Shown piece after piece: positions 52,052-61,653 of a stretch of 64,000 bases of DNA (position 1 is the first letter of the stretch; each line of letters starts with the position of its first letter). A program made the position numbers and the translations under genes. This DNA is from an uncultured Acidimicrobiales bacterium (GTDB taxonomy: Bacteria > Actinomycetota > Acidimicrobiia > Acidimicrobiales > SHLQ01). The DNA is taken from NCBI GenBank assembly GCA_937922235.1, contig CAKZVC010000012.1, forward strand, positions 1 through 64,000. Reading direction: 5' to 3'. The notes below the pieces were generated by a model. That model ran no database searches, was not told the origin of the DNA, and worked only from the letters and a program-made list of their open reading frames with translations.

Positions 52052-52641
52052 AGCTCGCCGCTCAAGTCATCGGACGACGCGTCTACCTCATCACCGATAC
52101 CCAGCTTCAGCTTGATGCTGTCGAGGAAGCGTTCGAACACGCCTTCCTCGTCGTCGACACCATCGTCGCCAACTCGTTCAGCTCGGAAGGCCGCTACCTG
52201 CTCGGTGCGATCTTCCGAGGACTGCACAACACCAGCTTCGATATCGAATGCCGTGACGCGCTCGTAGTGCCACACGGGCGGGAATCCGACGTGCACATAC
52301 AGATCGAGGATTGGGTCGGCGCCTGCGAGCAAATCGCCGCTCCACTCGACTGGAAGGTCGAGCTCAAGGTAGGTCCACACCTGGCCATATTCGTCGGTGG
52401 TGGCTTCGATGCCGTTGATTGGCGGTGGAGCATCGACTGATCCGACCTGCAAATCGGACAGCAACAGGCGACCCTCGTCGTCGATGCGATAGCGGGCCAG
52501 TTCACCCCGAGTGTTGGCCGAATGCATCGTGACCGGCATGACGCCGTGGGCCCGAACATCGAACAACGTTCCTGGGGCTGGCTCAGCTACTACGTACTCA
52601 TCGCCGCCGAGGACGATGACATCTGGCATCTGTCCGCTCAT
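52048..52641 (-). CDS. Hypothetical protein, acidic C-terminus
   Basis: 197 aa, soluble, mostly beta by composition (GGDEYVVAEPAPGTLFDVRAHG, MHSANTRGELARYRID, DLYVHVGFPPVWHYERV), ending in an acidic tail. No family recognised. It is 21 nt downstream of the AddA-like helicase gene and may be in its operon. Its 3' end overlaps the convergent FKBP gene by 4 nt. Confidence 0.6.
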   Translation of the reverse strand: MSGQMPDVIVLGGDEYVVAEPAPGTLFDVRAHGVMPVTMHSANTRGELARYRIDDEGRLLLSDLQVGSVDAPPPINGIEATTDEYGQVWTYLELDLPVEWSGDLLAGADPILDLYVHVGFPPVWHYERVTAFDIEAGVVQSSEDRTEQVAAFRAERVGDDGVDDEEGVFERFLDSIKLKLGIGDEVDASSDDLSGEL

Positions 52642-52662
52642 ATCTGACCCCTTGCACTCGCT

Positions 52663-55600
52663 CTATTGGTCCGACACGACTCTACTGCCGTCAGCCTGTG
52701 CGGTGAGGGCACGCCGGGTTGAGGCTGCGATTACGTCGCGTCGGCGCAGGGCCAAGTCGTCGATCGACCGCACGATTGGTCCGCTCGCTTGTGCAAAAAC
52801 GAACTGCACGTCGGCAACGATCATGCCAGTGGCCATCTCAACGGCAACGGCGTAGGCAGCACCCTGCAGCGAGTACCGCTCGAGCTTCGCATCGATATCG
52901 CGCTCGCTTCGCACAGCGTCGGTCTTGTAGTCGACGACGACTAGCCCATCAGGTGTCTCTACGAGCAGATCGACATAGCCCTCGATGGTGATCTCACCGA
53001 CGGGCGCCGTGACAAAGAGCTCTTTCCAATGCCGGGCCGTCCGGCAGGAGTCGACGATGTCGGTCGAAAGCGCAGAGCGAACCGACGCCTCGATCGTCTC
53101 AACATGTTCGGGCACCGACTCGACCCAGGCCTGAGATGCGCAGAGCGCGCGTACGTCGGCGTCGTCGGGCTCCGACAGGTCGATGAGCTGCAGCACGCCA
53201 TGGACAGCGCTACCGATCGAGGTGCCTGCACGGCCGCGGCGGAACTCCTGCGGGATTGCCTCCTCGTTGACCAGTTCAGTGTCGTCTTTGGCTCCGTCGA
53301 GATCGTCATCAATGTACGGGGCAGACTCATATGGAACGTCGTCGTGCTGGCCGGCGTAGTAGCCGCCGTCATCGGGTTCGCCGAAATGGGCCGTGCCGTC
53401 GCGAGCTCGGTCGTAGTGCTCTTTGGCAATCGCCGTAGCTGACATAACGGAGCGTTCTGACGCTCTAGCCAGGCGTTCGCGATGACGGGTCCGCCAGTCG
53501 GTGACCGTCGGCAGCGTTGGCGGCTCGGCAGGGTCAGTGAGGTCGATGACAGGATCGGCGCTATCGGTCGGAAGCGCGAACAGCGAGCCCTGACCAGTGA
53601 GCGGACGTACGAGTTCGGCGCCAGCGCCGTGTGCCCAGGTGTAGATGAGCGAGCCGTGTGACTCGATGACCTTCCCAGTCTTGCGAACGCCGTGGTAGCT
53701 CGACATGACCAGGTGGTCGCGAGCGCGAGTAAGCGCCACGTAGAGCAAGCGGTCGCGCTCAGGCTTGGCCATCTCGTCGTCGAGCTCCTTCGCCAGGTCG
53801 AAATGTGAGGTGCTTAGGTTCTTCGAGACCTTCACTTCGGGAAGCACACCAGCCTCGCCCCAGATGACCTCGCCCCGACTCGCACGGCCCCGACCGAGCT
53901 CAGTTGTGAGCCCCGACACGATGGTTATCGGAAATTCGAGGCCCTTCGAACCATGGATAGTCATGATTCGAACCGCATCGTCATCGGGTTCGTCGAGCAT
54001 TGGTTCGTGAGCCTTCGAGCCGTCGAAGCCCTGCAGGCGGGTCCAGGCGAGATAGTCGCGCAGGTCGCCGCCACCGGTTTCGGCGAATGCCCGGGCTTGG
54101 TCGACGACGTAGCGAATTCGGCGCCAGGTATCGCGAGCTCGTCGACCGTGGGCTGGCAATGCCATTGCGTAGCGCTCGTCGATGATGCGGAGCAGCAGCT
54201 GGCTGGGTTCATCCCACCACCGACGTCGGGCAAGCGAACCCAAATGTTCGAGCCCCTCGGCCACTGGCGAACCCAGCAGAGCGTCAGGGATGGGCGCTGC
54301 GAGGTCGAAGCGACCACCGCCGGCAACGAACGTATAGAGATCGTCGTAGCCACACGCGTACAGCGGCGAACGCAGGGCTGCGACCAATGCGATCTGGTTC
54401 GATGAGTCGTCGATTGCCGACAGCACGTTGAGGAGGTCTTTGATCTCCTGGGTTTCGTAGACGAGGCTGCCGGTGTCGGCTCGGAACGGAATGTCCTGAT
54501 CGTCGAGCGCATGGGACAGTTGTGACATCGATGTTCGCGTGGGCAGCAGGATCGTGATGTCTCGGAGCAACGGCTCGCGCCAGCCGCCGTCTCTGGTGCC
54601 TATCCGCCACTTCGCCGGGTTGTCTCGAATGTCGGCAATGGTTGCCGCAACGTCGGCCGCTTCGGTTTCGCGAAGTTCTCGAGCCGGCCCCTCCAATGGT
54701 CCGCCGAGAATAACGGGACGATGATCGCCATCGCTGGGTTCTCGAGTGGCGAGCAGCGGTGAGTACTTAGCCTGCGACTCGGTGTCGTCGGGCATGACCT
54801 CAGAAAAGAGCGAGTTCACCGCGTCGATGACCGGGGCGACGGTTCGGAAGTTGCGACGCAGGACAACACCACCGCTGGCGAAGGCATCTCGTGCCTGCAA
54901 GAAGAGCCCGATGTCAGCGCGACGGAATCGGTAGATCGACTGCTTTGGATCGCCCACCATGAACAGCCGGCCGGGGTCGGGCGTGAGCCGGTTCAAGGTG
55001 TCGTCGCCCGTGAACTCTCCCGTAACCGACGACGCCAGCAACAGGGCCAGGTCGAGTTGGATCGGGTCGGTGTCCTGGAACTCATCGAGCATCAACACCG
55101 AGTAGCGCTCGGCGAGCGAAGCTCGGGCATCAGGTGATTGGCGGAGCAACATCTGCGCCAAGACGAGGAGGTCGTGGAATTCAAGCACGCCTTCGGCTCG
55201 CCGCTGCTGCGCTGACTCGCGGGTAAACGCCGCAATGCGGGCAGCGAACCGGGTAAGCGTTTGCGACGAGATCGTCGCCAGAACTTCCTGGCTCGTCTCG
55301 GCTAGGGCGCTGCAGCACTCGCGGGCGGCGACTACATCGACCCAGTTGGGCTTGCGACCTGATCGGCCGAACTTAAGCGCCGAGAGCTGACGGGTAATGC
55401 GAAGCCGCTCGTAGTCAGAGCCCGCCCGCTCGAAACGGTCGAACAGGGGCTGGAGTTCCTTGAGCTTGACCAGCAACGTGTCGGCATCGTCAGAGCAATC
55501 AGCGGGCAGCTGTTCGACGCGGTGGATGGCCTCGCGCACGTGTCCGAAGTCGATAGGAACCGGTGGGGTCTCGACGATGTCGACGCCGATCAGGCGGTCC

Positions 55601-56199
55601 CAGTTGTCGTCGAACTCTTGGGCGATGGCTCGAAGCTCGGGACCGTTAAGCCCAACACCCAGGATCGATGCCCGCACGATGAACTCGGTGAGCGATTCGT
55701 CTTCGTAGAGCGAATCGAGGAACGCGCTCCACCGCTCGTCGAATGCCACCTGGCTACGAACCTCGTCGATGACCTCGACCCGTGGCGGTACCCCAACCTC
55801 GACCGGGAACTCTGACAGCAAGCGTTGTGCGAACGCATGCAGCGTCGAGATGGCGGCAATGTCGGCATCCTCAAGCGCCTTTTGGCAGCGCTCGACGATC
55901 TCGGAGAGCCCTGACTTTTCAGCTTCGCGCAGGCGAGCTTCGAAGGTGGAACGAATGCGCTCGCGCAGCTCGGCTGCGGCCGCTTCAGTGAAGGTGATCG
56001 CTGCGATCTGACTTAGCGGCTTGCGGGCGGCGGTGTCTGCGGTGAGTACGAGCTCGACGATGCGCCCGACCAGCGCCGACGTTTTTCCGGTGCCAGCTCC
56101 GGCCTCGACGAACAGGGTGCGAGAGAGCTCAGAGGCAATGGTGGCTCGCGCCTGCTCGTCAGCTTCGATCAGCGCGTCGATTCCGTGTTCGTCGATCAT
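52663..56199 (-). CDS. AddA/RecB-like UvrD-family helicase-nuclease
   Basis: 1178 aa. Superfamily 1A helicase with Walker A EAGAGTGKTS (32-41), Walker B LMLDEFQDTDPIQ, and later motifs GDPKQSIYRFRRAD, MTIHGSKGLEFP and YVALTRARDHLV. A C-terminal RecB-type nuclease has EGYVDLLVETPDGLVVVDYKTD (~1095-1117). With the overlapping upstream gene it should form a heterodimer that resects double-strand DNA ends for recombination. Comparable to AddA of Firmicutes or AdnB of mycobacteria; I cannot decide between the names without alignment. Start overlaps the upstream stop (ATGA). Confidence 0.9.
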   Translation of the reverse strand: MIDEHGIDALIEADEQARATIASELSRTLFVEAGAGTGKTSALVGRIVELVLTADTAARKPLSQIAAITFTEAAAAELRERIRSTFEARLREAEKSGLSEIVERCQKALEDADIAAISTLHAFAQRLLSEFPVEVGVPPRVEVIDEVRSQVAFDERWSAFLDSLYEDESLTEFIVRASILGVGLNGPELRAIAQEFDDNWDRLIGVDIVETPPVPIDFGHVREAIHRVEQLPADCSDDADTLLVKLKELQPLFDRFERAGSDYERLRITRQLSALKFGRSGRKPNWVDVVAARECCSALAETSQEVLATISSQTLTRFAARIAAFTRESAQQRRAEGVLEFHDLLVLAQMLLRQSPDARASLAERYSVLMLDEFQDTDPIQLDLALLLASSVTGEFTGDDTLNRLTPDPGRLFMVGDPKQSIYRFRRADIGLFLQARDAFASGGVVLRRNFRTVAPVIDAVNSLFSEVMPDDTESQAKYSPLLATREPSDGDHRPVILGGPLEGPARELRETEAADVAATIADIRDNPAKWRIGTRDGGWREPLLRDITILLPTRTSMSQLSHALDDQDIPFRADTGSLVYETQEIKDLLNVLSAIDDSSNQIALVAALRSPLYACGYDDLYTFVAGGGRFDLAAPIPDALLGSPVAEGLEHLGSLARRRWWDEPSQLLLRIIDERYAMALPAHGRRARDTWRRIRYVVDQARAFAETGGGDLRDYLAWTRLQGFDGSKAHEPMLDEPDDDAVRIMTIHGSKGLEFPITIVSGLTTELGRGRASRGEVIWGEAGVLPEVKVSKNLSTSHFDLAKELDDEMAKPERDRLLYVALTRARDHLVMSSYHGVRKTGKVIESHGSLIYTWAHGAGAELVRPLTGQGSLFALPTDSADPVIDLTDPAEPPTLPTVTDWRTRHRERLARASERSVMSATAIAKEHYDRARDGTAHFGEPDDGGYYAGQHDDVPYESAPYIDDDLDGAKDDTELVNEEAIPQEFRRGRAGTSIGSAVHGVLQLIDLSEPDDADVRALCASQAWVESVPEHVETIEASVRSALSTDIVDSCRTARHWKELFVTAPVGEITIEGYVDLLVETPDGLVVVDYKTDAVRSERDIDAKLERYSLQGAAYAVAVEMATGMIVADVQFVFAQASGPIVRSIDDLALRRRDVIAASTRRALTAQADGSRVVSDQ

Positions 56200-59100
56200 G
56201 ACCCGCCCTCCCCTTCATCGGGTTCAGGTGGATTCTGCATCGTCACGTAGTCGACCAAACGCCCCGACATAACCGCCTGCTCGAACTCTTCGTCTCGATC
56301 GACAGGGCAGATGCGAGTGAATGCGCAGAAGTTGCAATTCGAGTACGAGCCGTAGAACGCGTTGTAGTCGCCGGGGTTCGGAGGAAAGTCGCCGCGCTCA
56401 ATCCCGTCGACGATCGTGGACACCGCGTCGACGAAACGCTCACGCCGTTCGGGGTTCCAGGGGTAGCCGAGGTGCTTGAAGCCGCCCTTTGCCGACGTAT
56501 GCCAATAGTAGGCCTGGGCCGAGTCGGTGCCGAAGTGTTGGTTGACCGCTTCGGCGTACACGCCGAGCTGGAGCTTGCGGCCACCGAGAACAGGGTCGGC
56601 GTCGAGCTGCTTTTGGCCCGACGACTGTCCGACCTTGCCGGTCTTATAGTCGAGAACGACGGGCACACCGTCGCTGCGCATGTCGACGCGGTCGATGAGA
56701 CCGCCAAGTCGAACCGTGCGGCCGTTGTCGAGTACGACCTCGGCTGCATTCGCTGAGGTCTCGCCGGTGGGCGCAGCGAGGCCGAATCGGAGCTCGACGT
56801 CGTGCGGCGTGCTACGGAGCTCGGTGCGCAAGTCGTTGTCGGCACGCAAGAACGCATCGAGGTCGGCGTTGGTCTCCTCAACTCGAATTGCCCACAAGAT
56901 GTCACGTCCCGTGCGGCCGAGCTTCTCGTACTCGTCGTAGCGCGCCTTGGCGTGAGCGAAGAGCCGGTCGCGGTCGGCGTCGGTCCAGCGGTAGTCGGGA
57001 TCGTCGATCGTGTGCTCACCGTTGGGTGTTGACTCACCGATGAAGTCCTCAAGAATCTCGTGCCACAGCGAGCCACGGTCGAGCGCGCTCATCTCGACGA
57101 TCTCTTCAGGGCGATCGATCTCGCTCAATCGCAGCAGTTGCTCAAAGTAGAAGCGCCGCGGACACGTAGCCCAGGACTCAAGGCGGCTCGGGCTGATCGT
57201 GCGATTGTCGGCGAGGGGCGACTCGACTTCGACGTGCGTGAGGTCGCCGGTGAACCGATTAAACCCGTTGAGCCGCTCGCTGGTTTGCGTGAGGCCCCGG
57301 CGTAGTGGGCCAGCAAAGGCCGTGACGTCGACATCACCATCGAGACGCGCATCGGCGTGCACGTAGTGGAGCTGCAGGTCGGAGGCGGACGTGGCGATGT
57401 TGCTGAACACGGCAGAGGTAAGCGACTCGGCGAACGAGCGACGACGCTGGTCGACGATCGGGGCAGATGCTCCCCAGTCTTCGGAGCTGATCGATGCATC
57501 GCCCGTGACCACCCGGAGCGCTTCGACCCACCATCGTGAAGCGGTTCGCTCGCGACCGTTGCGATGGTCGCCCACCGGGCTCACTAACGTGACGCTCGCA
57601 CCCGAACCAACGGCGTGGAGGTAGCGCTGGCGCTCTTCACGGTTCTTGTCGGCTCGGAGGGCAAGCGCTCCCCCGGTGAGCTGACGCTCGGCGTCGGGAA
57701 GCAAGGTGTCTTCGCGGATGGGGCGAGGGCAGGTGCCTTCAGCCATTCCGACGATGAAGACCTCATCGAGGTCGAGCCCAACTGCGGACGCGAGCGGCGC
57801 CACCAGCACGCCCGTGCCGAATCGTCCACGGCGGCCACCGGGAACATCGAGTTCGAGCTGGATTGCGCGAAGAAAGGCAGCTGCAGTCAAGTTGGGTTCG
57901 ATTGAGTCGAGGACACCGACTCGATGCAGGATCGTGTCGACCCGCTCGGCGGCGTCGATTTCGATCTCGGGCCATCCGTTGCGGCGGTTCTCGGGAGGCA
58001 GGAGCGCGGCGAGCGTGGTGCGAGCCCATACGGACCGCTCGGCCCAGGTTCTCCCGACGGCGGTTGGCGAGGTGAGCTCGGCCAACCATTCGACGAATGC
58101 TCCCAACGCGACCGTGGCCTCGCGCTCGCGCACCAAGCCGTCGAGGAAGGCCGAGCTTGCTTCAGGGCTGGCATCGTCGATGCGTTTCGTAAGCGACTGA
58201 GTGAACGCGGCCAACCGCATTACCCACTCGTCCAGCCCGGCGACTACGCCGGCTTTGCGAGAGATGTTCTCCCACGGCCCCGACCGGATTGGCCGGCCAT
58301 CGGGCCCACGCAGTGGTGCAGCCTCGACCAGGGCAAGCACGGTCTCTCGATCGAAGCGACGCTCTCGGGCCGTAGTGGTGGCCGAATCGGCCAACGACAA
58401 GAGCCGGAGCAGCAAGCGTCCGGTCATGGAATCGGCAAGGGTTCGATGGTCGGGTCCGGCCGATGGCACCCCGGCAGCATCGAGCTGTTCCCGCAGCGAT
58501 CGGAGATAGGGCGCGCGAGCGGGAACGAAGACCGCCATCCGGTCGAACTTCACACCACGGTCGGCAGCGTGAAGCACTTCCCGGACGACCGCACGCACTT
58601 CTTCATCGGGGTCGGCCGCGGGAAGAAACGAGTTTGGCACGGGCATCGAGAGCCGCTGACTGAGCGTTACCGACGCAACCGCGTCTTCACCCAAGATCGT
58701 GGCGGCCTGGTCGGCAGCAGCTCGATCGACCGATTCGTCGCCGGTGAGCGCCCAGACCGCCCGTCCGCCTACACGCGACCGGGCTGCATGGGAGAGAAAC
58801 TCGAGCGTGGCCAGACCTTGCGCAAACGGACCGACATAGACCAGTGTCTCATCGGCTAGGCCACTGGCGGGCTGGCCAATCAGCGATGCGGCCTCGGACA
58901 ACACGGTGTACTCGTCGTGGTAACGATGCCCCGAGCCGCCGTGAAGGTGGGCATCGACTGCGTTGATGACCTCGAGCAGTTCCTGAGTTCGTGCCGAGCT
59001 CGACGCGGCGAGCGCCTGGCGACGCTCGGGAGGAAGCTCGGTGATTTCGCCGTAGGCCCGAATGAGCGCGGACTCGGTGGCGACGTGTTCGGCGACTGCG

Positions 59101-59444
59101 CTGAACCGGCCCGGGTTCGTGGCTAGGACGTGGCGGACTGCGGCCGCAAGTACTGCCGTCGTGAGGGGCCGTTGACCCGATGACGCCAGCACTGGTGCAG
59201 CAACGAGCGATGCCAGCTGGAACGGCGTCGAGAATTGGACGTTCGCGAGGCCGGCGGGAACCAGGGTGTTGTCGGGCCCGTCAAGCAACCGTGAACCAAG
59301 CAGTCGACGCAAGCTCAGTCCGGCAAGGTTCGATGGCACCACCACTCGCACCGCACGCAATGGATCGCCAGCCTTCGCGTTGGTGATCGCCCGTCGGACC
59401 TCGGTTGTTGTTGGGCGGCCAACTGGCGCGTACACAAGATCCAT
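56196..59444 (-). CDS. AddB/AdnA-like helicase-nuclease subunit with Fe-S cluster
   Basis: 1082 aa from the ATG at 59444. The N-terminal region LVYAPVGRPTTTEVRRAI occupies the Walker A position but has no GKT, so the motor is probably inactive, as in AddB-type subunits. C-terminal PD-(D/E)XK nuclease: GGLIDRVDM...VPVVLDYKTGK. Fe-S cluster cysteines: one in SWATCPRRFYF and three in NCNFCAFTRICP (C-x2-C-x5-C), as in AddB. Acts with the coupled downstream gene. It is the first gene of the pair. Confidence 0.88.
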   Translation of the reverse strand: MDLVYAPVGRPTTTEVRRAITNAKAGDPLRAVRVVVPSNLAGLSLRRLLGSRLLDGPDNTLVPAGLANVQFSTPFQLASLVAAPVLASSGQRPLTTAVLAAAVRHVLATNPGRFSAVAEHVATESALIRAYGEITELPPERRQALAASSSARTQELLEVINAVDAHLHGGSGHRYHDEYTVLSEAASLIGQPASGLADETLVYVGPFAQGLATLEFLSHAARSRVGGRAVWALTGDESVDRAAADQAATILGEDAVASVTLSQRLSMPVPNSFLPAADPDEEVRAVVREVLHAADRGVKFDRMAVFVPARAPYLRSLREQLDAAGVPSAGPDHRTLADSMTGRLLLRLLSLADSATTTARERRFDRETVLALVEAAPLRGPDGRPIRSGPWENISRKAGVVAGLDEWVMRLAAFTQSLTKRIDDASPEASSAFLDGLVREREATVALGAFVEWLAELTSPTAVGRTWAERSVWARTTLAALLPPENRRNGWPEIEIDAAERVDTILHRVGVLDSIEPNLTAAAFLRAIQLELDVPGGRRGRFGTGVLVAPLASAVGLDLDEVFIVGMAEGTCPRPIREDTLLPDAERQLTGGALALRADKNREERQRYLHAVGSGASVTLVSPVGDHRNGRERTASRWWVEALRVVTGDASISSEDWGASAPIVDQRRRSFAESLTSAVFSNIATSASDLQLHYVHADARLDGDVDVTAFAGPLRRGLTQTSERLNGFNRFTGDLTHVEVESPLADNRTISPSRLESWATCPRRFYFEQLLRLSEIDRPEEIVEMSALDRGSLWHEILEDFIGESTPNGEHTIDDPDYRWTDADRDRLFAHAKARYDEYEKLGRTGRDILWAIRVEETNADLDAFLRADNDLRTELRSTPHDVELRFGLAAPTGETSANAAEVVLDNGRTVRLGGLIDRVDMRSDGVPVVLDYKTGKVGQSSGQKQLDADPVLGGRKLQLGVYAEAVNQHFGTDSAQAYYWHTSAKGGFKHLGYPWNPERRERFVDAVSTIVDGIERGDFPPNPGDYNAFYGSYSNCNFCAFTRICPVDRDEEFEQAVMSGRLVDYVTMQNPPEPDEGEGGS

Positions 59445-59507
59445 CGATCGCAATCGTAGGTCTGTGGTGTGTCATTTTGTTCCGCAATCGGCAAACTCAA
59501 CAGTGTT

Positions 59508-59864
59508 ATGGCGAACAATGTGCTCGGTACCGAACTTGAGGAGTGTGGGCGCGATCCACTCACCGGGTTCACGCGGAACGGCTGCTGTGATCACCACCCC
59601 CAAGACGGCGGCTTTCACATTGTCTGCGCAGTGGTAACGAACAGCTTTCTGAAGTTCTCCAAAGAGCAAGGCAACGACCTCTCCACACCTCGCCCTGAGT
59701 ATGGCTTTGCCGGCCTCGTCGCAGGCGACCGATGGTGCCTGTGTGCCAGCCGATGGGTCGAAGCGTTCGAAGCCGGGGTTGCCCCACGAGTCGTACTCGA
59801 AGCAACCCACGCCCAGGCGCTCGAATGGATCGACCTCGCCGACCTCCGGGCCAACGCCATCTAG
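59508..59864 (+). CDS. DUF2237-family protein
   Basis: 118 aa from the ATG at 59508. NVLGTELEECGRDPLTGFTRNGCC, HIVCAVVTNSFLKFS, GNDLSTPRPEYGFAGL and GDRWCLCASRWVEAFEAG are near-invariant phrases of DUF2237, including five conserved Cys. Function unknown; the Cys/His pattern suggests metal binding. Followed by a long imperfect hairpin. Confidence 0.9.
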   Translation: MANNVLGTELEECGRDPLTGFTRNGCCDHHPQDGGFHIVCAVVTNSFLKFSKEQGNDLSTPRPEYGFAGLVAGDRWCLCASRWVEAFEAGVAPRVVLEATHAQALEWIDLADLRANAI

Positions 59865-59877
59865 CCAACTTCATGTT

Positions 59878-59918
59878 TTCTGAGCATGGCCCACGCATAC
59901 CGTGCACCATCCTCAGAA
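59878..59918 (+). terminator. Long imperfect hairpin after the DUF2237 gene
   Basis: TTCTGAG/CTCAGAA, ATGG/CCAT and CACG/CGTG stack in order, giving 15 pairs with a 1x1 and a 2x2 internal loop and a 5-nt terminal loop (59878-59884 with 59912-59918 as outer arms). It begins 14 nt after the stop. Confidence 0.55.
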
Positions 59919-59990
59919 GAAGCCGTAGTCCGAACAGACTAGCTTTCGCGCTTCACTAGCTCGGATAACGCGTCGATACCTAGTAGGTCT

Positions 59991-60551
59991 ATGGCGCGAG
60001 TACGGTCCTCATTCTTCGGCTACCGAAGCTCCCCTTCGCGGGAGCGCTGGGAAGCGGCAGCCGACGCGCTCGGGTTCACAGCAACCCATCGCCGCACGTC
60101 CCGAGCAATGGGCGGCACGATCGATGGCCACAGCGTCGAGATTGTCGACATGCCCGAGTCGCAGCTCATCATGTTCATCGACATCGACGAGGAATCGTCA
60201 CCACCGCACATGCCGAAGTTCGTCGTGCAGATGCAGGTTGCCAACGAGCCCCGACACACCGGCCTACGACTCGTCGACACCGGTGACCTCGCATTTGAGC
60301 ACCAACTAGCCACGTTTGGAAACAAGCCCAACCGCGTGCTCGAGTTTCTTCATCTGCGTCGCCGCGACGTGTTGCTCGAACTTCAAGACGCGGTGTTGAT
60401 CGATTCGATCACCAACGAAGGACTCCGGGCCACCCTTGAGCTCGACGAATGGGAAGCTCCTGAGCTCGTCGATCTCGTTAACCGCGCGGCAACGATCGTG
60501 ACGCGCTTCTACAACCTCGATGCGGAAATGGCTGGGCACCACGCTGCCTGA
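59991..60551 (+). CDS. Hypothetical protein, related to the 60958 gene
   Basis: 186 aa, soluble. WEAAADALGF (~20-29) and a C-terminal half with NRVLEFLHLRRRDVLLELQDAVLID align in order with WQAAADQLGI and TTARFLTSTRRDTVVNFFQRTVFVR of the protein at 60958-61602. Family name unknown. It precedes the F420/PPOX gene by 13 nt, so the three genes 59991-61602 look like one operon. Confidence 0.65.
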   Translation: MARVRSSFFGYRSSPSRERWEAAADALGFTATHRRTSRAMGGTIDGHSVEIVDMPESQLIMFIDIDEESSPPHMPKFVVQMQVANEPRHTGLRLVDTGDLAFEHQLATFGNKPNRVLEFLHLRRRDVLLELQDAVLIDSITNEGLRATLELDEWEAPELVDLVNRAATIVTRFYNLDAEMAGHHAA

Positions 60552-60564
60552 GTAGGTTGTCGGC

Positions 60565-60951
60565 ATGTCGATTGCCGATGAAGAATACGTCAGCCTGGTG
60601 ACTTACAAGTCCGACGGAACGCCGAAGCCGCTTCCCGTCTGGATTGTTGACCTCGGCGATAACACCGTCGGGTTCACGACCTGGGGCGAGAGCTGGAAGG
60701 CCAAGCGCGTGCGCAACAACCCCAACGTGACGCTGCAGCCGTGTGACCAGCGAGGCAATGTCGTTGAAGGCTCCGCGATTGTCGAGGGCACGGCGCGGAT
60801 GGCGACCGGCCATGAGTACGCAACCGTTGCTGCTCTGGTGAAGGACAAGTACGGCTTCTGGGTCACTGCAGTGAAGACCATGAACAAGGTCCGGTCGGCG
60901 TTGGGCAAGGGCGGCCAGAGCGACTCGGCCATGATCATCGAGCTCGCCTAG
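60565..60951 (+). CDS. PPOX-class F420-dependent oxidoreductase-like protein
   Basis: 128 aa. The split-barrel fold of the pyridoxamine-phosphate-oxidase superfamily: YVSLVTYKSDGTPKPLPVWIVDLGDNTVGFTTW, AKRVRNNPNVTLQPCDQRGNV, and VEGTARM. The pattern fits the actinobacterial PPOX branch that binds F420. It likely reduces an unknown substrate with F420H2 or another flavin-like cofactor; the cofactor is inferred from family. Sits between two related unknown genes. Confidence 0.82.
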   Translation: MSIADEEYVSLVTYKSDGTPKPLPVWIVDLGDNTVGFTTWGESWKAKRVRNNPNVTLQPCDQRGNVVEGSAIVEGTARMATGHEYATVAALVKDKYGFWVTAVKTMNKVRSALGKGGQSDSAMIIELA

Positions 60952-60957
60952 CCCGCA

Positions 60958-61602
60958 GTGTTTGGAGTAGTCGTTTTTGCGGTTGCGACTGCACTCGGCG
61001 GAGCGGTGATCAAGACCGTCACGTACGTCCAGAAGGCCGATCGAGAAGAGCACGAGACAACCTGGCAAGCTGCGGCCGACCAGCTGGGCATCTACTTCCG
61101 CCAAGGACGCAAGCTCCGTGATAGCGAGCTCAGCGGCTCGGTACGGGGCGTAGATGTACGAGTGACCGGCACTCGAACTCGCACGGCGGACGGTGAAGCG
61201 GTGTTCACCCACTACATCGTCAGCTTTCCGGCACCGCCAGGCGCAACGAGCTTTGAACTCTCACCCAAGGAGAAGGACCCGCTGTCGTTCATAGCGGAAC
61301 GGTTCGGCCCACCCCAGGACAAGCCATCACTGTTTCACCAACACGTAACCATGCTGACGTCCGACCCCGAGACCACTGCTCGCTTCCTCACAAGCACGCG
61401 TCGCGACACCGTGGTCAACTTCTTCCAGCGAACCGTTTTTGTGCGACCTCGAATCACCCATACCGAGGTTGTGGCAAACACACGCGGGCTGGAGAACAAC
61501 GCCAAACGATTGTTTACCCACGTCATGGATCTCGTCGATGTCGCGGCGGTATTCAGTGGCCCGTCCGAACCAACCGACCCCATACGTGACCCATACGAAT
61601 AG
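60958..61602 (+). CDS. Membrane-anchored hypothetical protein, related to the 59991 gene
   Basis: 214 aa from a GTG. An N-terminal membrane segment (VFGVVVFAVATALGGAVI, residues 1-18) precedes a cytoplasmic or extracytoplasmic domain with WQAAADQLGI and RRDTVVNFFQRTVFVR, shared with the soluble protein at 59991. So one family member is soluble and the other anchored. Function unknown. It begins 6 nt after the PPOX stop. Confidence 0.65.
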   Translation: MFGVVVFAVATALGGAVIKTVTYVQKADREEHETTWQAAADQLGIYFRQGRKLRDSELSGSVRGVDVRVTGTRTRTADGEAVFTHYIVSFPAPPGATSFELSPKEKDPLSFIAERFGPPQDKPSLFHQHVTMLTSDPETTARFLTSTRRDTVVNFFQRTVFVRPRITHTEVVANTRGLENNAKRLFTHVMDLVDVAAVFSGPSEPTDPIRDPYE

Positions 61603-61653
61603 GTCGCGTATTGATATCGAAAGCTACACACCTGGGAAACTACGATCGTCCTC

